From: Phytoactinopolyspora endophytica
Lineage (GTDB): Bacteria > Actinomycetota > Actinomycetes > Jiangellales > Jiangellaceae
Reading direction: 5' to 3'
Length of the DNA stretch: 12,847 bases
Assembly (NCBI RefSeq): GCF_004138495.1
Contig: NZ_ML142858.1
Location: forward strand, 21,378-34,224
Below are positions 5,768 to 10,486 of the stretch, one piece after another. The notes beneath the pieces are model-generated. The model searched no databases and was not told where the DNA came from. It was given only the letters and a program-made list of their open reading frames with translations. How positions within the stretch are numbered: position 1 is the stretch's first letter; each line of letters begins with the position of its first letter. Position numbers and translations under genes: made by a program.

Positions 5768-7006
5768 TCAGCCTGGCAGGTGAGTTCGGACCTCGGCGAG
5801 GCGTTGGGCGAGAAAGGCGTGCTCGACGTCGTTGCCGGTGAGTGCGAGTGCTTCTTCGTAGGCGAGCGCGGCGTCGCTCCAGCGGTGGAGCCGGCGGAGG
5901 AAATAGGCACGGGCGGCACTGACGTAGCCATAGGTGGCCAGGAGCGGCTCGTCGCGGAGCGGGCCGAGCGCGTCCAGGCCGGTCTGCGGGCCGTCGCGTA
6001 GTCCGATCGCGACGGCTCGGTTGAGCCGAACCACGGGCGAGGGCGACAGCCGTAGCAGAGTGTCGTACAGCCCGACGATCTCGGACCAGTCAGTGTCGTC
6101 CCAGCTGGGTGACTCGGCGTGTACGGCGGCGATCGCGGCTTCGACGGCGTAACGAGTCGGCGGTTGACGGCTGAGCGCGCCGGTCAGCAGGGCGACCCCT
6201 TCCTCGATGAGCTGCGTGTTCCAGCGTGTGCGGTCCTGCTCGGACAGGAGAAGCAACCGGCCGTCGGCGGACAGCCGGGTGTCGGCGCGAGCATCGTTGA
6301 GCAGCAGGAGTGCGAGAAGGGCGCTCACCTCGGCGTCGGCAGGTATGAGGACGTGTAACAGGCGGGCCAACCCGATGGCGCTGTCGAGCAGATCGCGGCG
6401 GACCAACTTCCCACCGATGGGGGCGGAATGGCCGGTTGTGAAGATCAGGTAGACGACCTCCAGGACGGCGCTGACCCGTACGGCGAGGTGATCCGGGGAC
6501 GGGACGCGATACGGGATCCGGGCCGTGGCGATCTTCTTCTTGGCGCGGGTGATCCGCGCTGCCATGGTCGGCTCCGATACCAGGAACCCGCGGGCCACTT
6601 CGGCGGTCGACAGGCCGCACACAAGCCGTAGGGTCAGCGCGATCTGCGCTTCCTTGGACAGTGCAGGGTGACAGCAGGTGAACACCAGCCGCAACCGGTC
6701 ATCGTCCAGCACGGCCTCCGGGCCGGGCACCGAACTATCGGCCGCGAGCAGCGGCATCGCCCGCCGGAACGCCGACTCTCGCCGCAGGACGTCGCGGGCA
6801 CGGTTGCGCGCGATCGTCGTCAACCACGCGCCCGGTCGCGCCGGGATACCGGTCTGCGGCCAGGTCTGCAGCGCTTGTGCGAACGCGTCCTGGGTGCATT
6901 CTTCCGCCAGATCTAGGTCCCGGGTCACCCGCGCGGTGGTGGCGAACACCTGGGCCCAGTCGCGGCGGTGGGCCGATGCCACCGCCGCGACGACCTCAGC
7001 ATTCAT
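5768..7006 (-). CDS. ECF sigma factor with C-terminal TPR-like extension (ECF42 type)
   Basis: This 412-residue sigma factor has region 2 at about residues 15-85 (DLDLAEECTQDAFAQAL, GAWLTTIARNRARDVLRR) and region 4 at about 105-165, including LVFTCCHPALSKEAQIALTL and the helix-turn-helix GLSTAEVARGFLVSEPTMAARI. The long C-terminal half (about 180-405) is the DUF6596 plus TPR-like part, with RLNRAVA and a helical repeat containing YVSAARAYFLRRLHRWSDAALAYEEALAL. ECF42 proteins are known to have such tails, to need them for activity, to lack a dedicated anti-sigma factor and to be encoded next to DGPF genes. Here the DGPF gene ends 26 nt upstream on the same strand. The ATG at 7006 is supported by the identical start of the relic at 2561. 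It is the only intact sigma of this type in the window. Confidence 0.94.
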   Translation of the reverse strand: MNAEVVAAVASAHRRDWAQVFATTARVTRDLDLAEECTQDAFAQALQTWPQTGIPARPGAWLTTIARNRARDVLRRESAFRRAMPLLAADSSVPGPEAVLDDDRLRLVFTCCHPALSKEAQIALTLRLVCGLSTAEVARGFLVSEPTMAARITRAKKKIATARIPYRVPSPDHLAVRVSAVLEVVYLIFTTGHSAPIGGKLVRRDLLDSAIGLARLLHVLIPADAEVSALLALLLLNDARADTRLSADGRLLLLSEQDRTRWNTQLIEEGVALLTGALSRQPPTRYAVEAAIAAVHAESPSWDDTDWSEIVGLYDTLLRLSPSPVVRLNRAVAIGLRDGPQTGLDALGPLRDEPLLATYGYVSAARAYFLRRLHRWSDAALAYEEALALTGNDVEHAFLAQRLAEVRTHLPG

Positions 7007-7032
7007 CCGTGCCCACCGTCCTGCGTGATCTA

Positions 7033-7401
7033 CTACCCACGCTCGTCACGGTGATCCACAACCGGGCGAATCTCCACTCCGCTGTGGCCGGCGTGCACCT
7101 CCGGCAGCTGAGATGCCAACCTGATCACCTCGTCGAGGTCGGCCGCTTCCAGCATGTAGAAGCCACCCAATGCCTCTTTCGTCTCCAGGAATGGCCCATC
7201 CGTCGTGGTCACCCGTCCGGCTCCATCCGAGCGCAACGACGTCGCCGTCGTCGCCAGTTCCAGCTCCTCGCCGCCGGCAATCCTCGAGCCGGCGTCGGTC
7301 CTGAACGCGGCGTGCGCGGCTTCGTGCGCGTCCCGCTGCTCCGGGGACATCGCTCCCCATTGCTGGTCGTCCCCATAGATGAGGATCATGTACTTGGCCA
7401 T
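7033..7401 (-). CDS. DGPF/YCII-related protein, copy B
   Basis: This 122-residue YCII-fold protein begins MAKYMILIYGDDQQWGAMS and carries TDGPFLETKEALGGF with the diagnostic DGPF at residues 68-71. It is about 89% identical by eye to copy A at 2575-2931 and ends in four extra residues (RDERG in place of a single E). Differences cluster at residues 20-26 and 87-97; the first 18 residues and residues 41-65 are unchanged. GGGA lies about 7 nt before the ATG. It is the upstream gene of a two-gene unit with the ECF42-type sigma factor, the usual arrangement in actinobacteria, where the DGPF promoter is the main known target of the sigma. Its biochemical role is unknown. Confidence 0.93.
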   Translation of the reverse strand: MAKYMILIYGDDQQWGAMSPEQRDAHEAAHAAFRTDAGSRIAGGEELELATTATSLRSDGAGRVTTTDGPFLETKEALGGFYMLEAADLDEVIRLASQLPEVHAGHSGVEIRPVVDHRDERG

Positions 7402-7450
7402 CTCACTATCCCATCACTCCTTGGCCCCGGTTGAGGCCTTCTACCTCACC

Positions 7451-7478
7451 GACGAAGTGCACCCACTCCGAATCGACG
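7451..7478 (-). promoter_or_regulatory. Putative ECF42-type promoter of DGPF copy B and the sigma gene
   Basis: On the minus strand CGTCGA (7478-7473) and CGTC (7454-7451) are separated by 18 nt, about 50 nt before the DGPF ATG. The 28 bases are identical to 2981-3008. Since the sigma gene is the next gene downstream, this promoter would make the unit self-activating if the sigma recognises it (inference). Confidence 0.6.
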
Positions 7479-7576
7479 TCTGTGATGAAGAATCTTGGCC
7501 GAGCTCCGGCGCCGCTCTAAGGCGTTCGGGGCAGCGCACCGTGAGCACAGCCGTATGGCCACGGGGCGCACAGCGA

Positions 7577-7619
7577 AGTTTGGTAAGGATATTTAGCTAG
7601 CCATCACGTATACCAAACT
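7577..7619. repeat. AT-rich 9-bp inverted repeat
   Basis: AGTTTGGTA (7577-7585) is the exact reverse complement of TACCAAACT (7611-7619), with a 25-nt spacer that contains the palindrome GCTAGC. It lies between the end of the YdeI-like gene and the DGPF copy B leader, in one of the few AT-rich patches of the window. It could be an operator or the base of a hairpin; no T-run follows, so a terminator is not well supported. Confidence 0.45.
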
Positions 7620-7677
7620 CCGGGGGCGCGGCTCGTGCTTCCGTTGGCGACGCCTCGGGGAACAAGTGGCAAATGCT

Positions 7678-8280
7678 TCAGTTTGACGGAATTAAGCCAC
7701 CCGCGGCGGACCGGGTTCCGGGATGATTGGCCCGGATGTTCACCGCCGCGAGGCTAACCGTCTGATCGATCCGGCGTCGCCTGGTCTCGGGCTTCTTCGC
7801 CTTCACTATCCACTCCAGGATCAGCCGCTTCGAGGAAGGCGGAAAACGCTCGAAGTTCGTCCAGGCGGCCTCGTTCCGGTCGAACGCTGTCTGCAGGTCG
7901 TCGGGTATGGCCGAGACCTCGTCATCCGGCAGAAGCTGCCAGGTTCCGTTGGCCTTGGCCATATCGATCAGGGCTTGGCCGTGCTCAGTCATCAGACCTT
8001 GCTCGATCATCTCGGCGGCTCGCCGGCGGTTCGGCCGGCTCCATGTGCTGCGCGGGTTGCGCGGCGTGAACCGAAGCTGGGAGCTGGTCGAGTCGCGTTT
8101 ACGATGCAGGCCGTCGATCCACCCGAAGCACAGCGCATGTTCGATGGCCTCGTGATATCGCAGGCTCGAAGTGCCGCTGTCCTTGTGGTGGATGACCAGC
8201 CAGACCTCCTTCTCGGACCGGCCGTTCTGCTCCAGCCATTCGCGCCAGACCGTGGCACTGCTCGCGACGACGGTGTTCAT
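7678..8280 (-). CDS. YdeI/OmdA-family protein
   Basis: This 200-residue protein belongs to the YdeI/OmpD-associated family, whose name comes from enterobacterial proteins linked to bacteriocin or peptide resistance; the role in actinobacteria is not established. Visible signatures are EAIEHALCFGWIDGLHR (about residues 45-60), FTPRNPRSTWSRPN (71-84), the central helix AAEMIEQGLMTEHG, and the C-terminal OmdA part with IPDDLQTAF, FERFPPSSKRLILEWIVKAKKPETRRRRI. It appears to be a soluble protein without a signal peptide. AGGAG lies 6 nt before the ATG. The stop of the upstream VOC gene and this ATG are separated by one base (TGACATG), so the two are translationally coupled in one operon. About 276 bases without a gene follow before the DGPF gene. 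Confidence 0.9.
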   Translation of the reverse strand: MNTVVASSATVWREWLEQNGRSEKEVWLVIHHKDSGTSSLRYHEAIEHALCFGWIDGLHRKRDSTSSQLRFTPRNPRSTWSRPNRRRAAEMIEQGLMTEHGQALIDMAKANGTWQLLPDDEVSAIPDDLQTAFDRNEAAWTNFERFPPSSKRLILEWIVKAKKPETRRRRIDQTVSLAAVNIRANHPGTRSAAGGLIPSN

Positions 8281-8281
8281 G

Positions 8282-8698
8282 TCACGCTCCTGCCTGCGAT
8301 CCGAGAACGTCCAGGTAGTGCTGGTTGTACATGATGCCGAGGACGTTCCCGAACGGGTCGATCACGGAGGCGGTGATGAATCCGGGCCCGCGCTCGATCG
8401 GTTCCTGGTGGACGGTGGCACCGAGGGAGAGCAGTCGCTCGTAGCTGGCATGGACGTCGTCCACGGCCCAGTACATGACCACGCCGCCAGGGCCACTGGC
8501 CGCGCCCTCGGGTGCATAGCGTCGGTCGATGATGCCCAGCTCGTGCTGGTAGTCGCCGATGCGGAACTCGACGTAGGCGGGCGGTCCCTCCTCCGGCCTG
8601 ACGAAGTACGGCTCGGTGTCAAGCAGCTCCGCGTACCAGCGTGCTGCCACCTGTGGGTCGTCGGCCCAGTAGTTGATGGTGGTGAATCCTCGCAACAT
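8282..8698 (-). CDS. VOC-family (glyoxalase/bleomycin-resistance fold) protein
   Basis: This 138-residue protein has the vicinal-oxygen-chelate fold, found in small metal-dependent enzymes and antibiotic-binding proteins. The two beta-alpha-beta-beta-beta modules can be followed: TTINYWADDPQVAARWYAELL, then EFRIGDYQHELGIID, then VMYWAVDDVHASYERLLSLGA and FITASVIDPFGNVLGIMYN. H and E residues at typical metal positions are seen (QHELG, near residue 62) and the conserved DPFGN is present, but the substrate is unknown. The ATG at 8698 is chosen because GAAGGGA lies 6 nt upstream and MLRGFTTINYW is the usual beginning; an ORF start at 8812 would add 38 residues of poor quality and lie inside the operator-like dyad. 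It is the first gene of the unit with the YdeI-like gene, divergent from the WYL regulator. Confidence 0.9.
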   Translation of the reverse strand: MLRGFTTINYWADDPQVAARWYAELLDTEPYFVRPEEGPPAYVEFRIGDYQHELGIIDRRYAPEGAASGPGGVVMYWAVDDVHASYERLLSLGATVHQEPIERGPGFITASVIDPFGNVLGIMYNQHYLDVLGSQAGA

Positions 8699-8712
8699 CG
8701 TTGTTCCCTTCT
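8696..8712 (-). promoter_or_regulatory. Ribosome binding site deciding the VOC start
   Basis: The minus strand reads GAAGGGAACAACG directly before the ATG at 8698, placing GGGA 6 nt from the start. This favours 8698 over the in-frame upstream ATGs at 8779 and 8812. Confidence 0.65.
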
Positions 8713-8798
8713 TTGGGGCGGCGGTGCCGTCGTGTGTGTCCGTGACTTCCGTGCTGCCCATGAGCGCCGTCTTCTTCATGTCTTCCATCATTCGCCTT

Positions 8799-8823
8799 AA
8801 AGTGCTCACCAACTGAGCACTTT
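8799..8823. promoter_or_regulatory. Perfect dyad in divergent promoter region, putative operator of the WYL regulator
   Basis: AAAGTGCTCA (8799-8808) and TGAGCACTTT (8814-8823) are perfect reverse complements with a 5-nt spacer. The dyad lies 18 nt before the regulator ATG and about 100 nt before the VOC ATG. Its size and position fit the binding site of a dimeric HTH regulator that controls both itself and the divergent genes (inference). Confidence 0.6.
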
Positions 8824-8841
8824 GTTTGGCACACTTGAACG

Positions 8842-9789
8842 ATGCGCGCGGATCGGCTGGTAGCGGCCCTGCTCCTGATGCAGTCCCGGGGCCAGGTGAC
8901 GGCGTCCGAGCTGGCCGCGGAGCTCGAGGTGTCCGTGGCGACGGCGCGACGTGATCTGGAGGCCATGTCCGCGGCGGGGATTCCCGTATACCCGCAGCCC
9001 GGGCGCGGTGGGGGCTGGTCGCTCGTCGGTGGTGCCCGCACCGACCTCAGCGGACTGTCGGCGACGGAGGCGCAGGCGTTGTTCCTGCTGGTTGGTCCGG
9101 CCGCGGCCGTCTCCGATGAGGCCAAAGCGGCGCTGCGCAAACTCGTGCGGGCGTTGCCTCAGACGTTCCGGGCCGACGCCGAGGCTGCCGCCAGCGCCAC
9201 GATGATCGACCCCACCAGGTGGAGCGAACGTGAGCGCCGCCGTCCCGAGGTGGTGGACCTGCTACAGAACGCCGTGATCCGCCGTCGGAAGGTCCGGTTG
9301 AACTACGTCAGCGGAGCCCGAGAGCGAACCGAGCGGCTGGTCGACCCTTGGGGCCTGGTCGACAAGGACGACGTCTGGTACCTGATCGCCGGCACGGAGC
9401 GAGGGCAGCGCACGTTCCGGGTCGACCGGATCGAGGCTTTCGAACCAACCGGTCAGGAAGCCGAGCGTCCGGATGACTTCGAGCTCGCCGCCGCGTGGGA
9501 GCGGGTCGTCGGCGAGGTCGAGCAACGGCGCTCACGCACGTGGGCGACGGTGCTCATCGAGTCCCGGTTCCTTGCGATACTGCGTGACCATTTCGGCCAG
9601 CACTGCCACACCGACGGCGAGCTTGACGACGGGCGCGTCCGGGTTCGCCTCGCCGCGCCGACCCCGCTGGACATCGCCCGGAACCTCGCGGGCTGGGGCG
9701 CGACGATCGACGTCGTCGAACCACAGTCCGTCCGAGCCGAGCTAGGACGTATCGGCACCGAGCTTGCCGGCCGCTATATCACGCCCTAG
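8842..9789 (+). CDS. YafY-type transcriptional regulator with HTH and WYL domains
   Basis: This 315-residue protein has an N-terminal winged helix-turn-helix (about residues 3-62: RLVAALLLMQSRGQVTASEL, then AELEVSVATARRDLEAMSAA) and a WYL domain at about 140-205. The WYL triplet itself is W179-Y180-L181 in DDVWYLIAG, followed by FRVDRIEAFEPT. A C-terminal WCX-like extension covers about 230-312 (VRVRLAAPTPLDIARNLAGWGATIDVVEP). WYL domains are thought to sense ligands, in some cases nucleic acid, and such proteins usually control an adjacent divergent gene. No Shine-Dalgarno sequence is seen before the ATG, so a leaderless transcript is possible. It is transcribed away from the VOC-YdeI pair with a perfect 10-bp dyad between them; the likely targets are that pair and itself. 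Confidence 0.94.
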   Translation: MRADRLVAALLLMQSRGQVTASELAAELEVSVATARRDLEAMSAAGIPVYPQPGRGGGWSLVGGARTDLSGLSATEAQALFLLVGPAAAVSDEAKAALRKLVRALPQTFRADAEAAASATMIDPTRWSERERRRPEVVDLLQNAVIRRRKVRLNYVSGARERTERLVDPWGLVDKDDVWYLIAGTERGQRTFRVDRIEAFEPTGQEAERPDDFELAAAWERVVGEVEQRRSRTWATVLIESRFLAILRDHFGQHCHTDGELDDGRVRVRLAAPTPLDIARNLAGWGATIDVVEPQSVRAELGRIGTELAGRYITP

Positions 9790-9813
9790 TGCGACGCACT
9801 GGTGCAGAGCACC
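9786..9813 (+). terminator. Two small tandem hairpins at the end of the WYL regulator gene
   Basis: CTAGTGC/GCACTGG (7 bp including one G-T pair, 3-nt loop, 9786-9802) overlaps the stop codon. GGTGC/GCACC (perfect 5 bp, loop AGA, 9801-9813) follows and shares two bases with the first. No T-run follows; actinobacterial terminators often lack one. A weak candidate. Confidence 0.3.
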
Positions 9814-9927
9814 GATACCCGCGTAAATCCCCTGTTCAGCCCACTGCCTGAGGAGCGCCCGACCAAGTAGGGTATGTCGCACCATCGCGCTAGTGCTGGC
9901 GGACCGCGAACATGAAAGGGCTGCTGG

Positions 9928-10401
9928 GTGAGACGAATCCTTGTCGCCATAACGGCAGCGTTCGTCCTGGTGATCGGTGCGGTTCCGGCCGCTCACGGGG
10001 CCGGTCATGCTCCGCTGCCGACGGCGACGAGTGCATTGCCGCTCGTCGGACTCTGCGGCTCGTCGTACAACCATGCAGGCCACTATCCGATCGAGGCATC
10101 CGGGACCACCATCGGCTATATGGACGTCTACTTCTCGTGGCACACAAGACGGAACTGCCTTGTGACCAGCCACGGAGGGCCGGCCTACGGGATACGGGCG
10201 TATACCGAGGCGAGGATCAGGCCGAGCGGGTCCAGCTGGCCGAGCTGCCCGTCGAGCCCTGGCTGTGACGGCGATTTCTACTCGTTCTATGCGGGCCCGG
10301 TGTATACGCCGATGGGCGTTGACATGACGGGCCGGTGCATCGACATCACCGCGGCTGTCGAATGGACGTCACAGGCGCACAGCGGCGTGCACTGCGGTTG
10401 A
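9928..10401 (+). CDS. Secreted spore-associated protein A-like protein
   Basis: This 157-residue protein has a clear signal peptide: MRR, then a hydrophobic stretch ILVAITAAFVLVIGAVP and a likely cleavage after AAHG at residue 24, leaving about 133 residues outside the cell. The mature part has six cysteines (43, 77, 107, 113, 137, 156), consistent with three disulfides. The pattern GLCGSSY, a strand region DVYFSW, NCLVT, FYSFYAGPVYT, GRCID and a final VHCG matches what I recall of Streptomyces spore-associated protein A, a small protein of unknown function on spores. The GTG start at 9928 is chosen because AAAGGG lies 7 nt upstream and it opens the signal peptide. The extra CPSSPGC segment (107-113) seems to be an insertion relative to that family. 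It stands alone and converges on pcrA; a TAGGGT at 9868-9873 is a possible -10 box. Confidence 0.85.
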   Translation: MRRILVAITAAFVLVIGAVPAAHGAGHAPLPTATSALPLVGLCGSSYNHAGHYPIEASGTTIGYMDVYFSWHTRRNCLVTSHGGPAYGIRAYTEARIRPSGSSWPSCPSSPGCDGDFYSFYAGPVYTPMGVDMTGRCIDITAAVEWTSQAHSGVHCG

Positions 10402-10486
10402 CGGCAGCGAATGGGTAGCGGCGAGGCACCTGTGCACCGGCGTCGCGGGGTTGCTGGCACGCGCTGGACTGCCGGAGAGGTGGCGC

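Larger units (their letters stand above)
6962..7516 (-). repeat. Duplicated segment, copy B (sigma 5' end + DGPF gene + promoter)
   Basis: This stretch aligns in the same orientation with 2518-3046. The shared part ends on the right after GGCGCCGCT at 7516; the following bases (CTAAGGCG) do not match the other copy. On the left the sigma gene simply continues intact, whereas copy A is cut off, so copy B is the complete version. Confidence 0.85.

Noticed and set aside
8699..8812. Longer start for the VOC protein at 8812
   Set aside because: It lies inside the operator-like dyad, and the ATG at 8698 has a strong ribosome binding site and the family's usual beginning.
9742..10173. 143-codon open frame on the - strand across the end of the WYL regulator and the secreted protein
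   Set aside because: No domain, no ribosome binding site, and both overlapped genes have strong family evidence.
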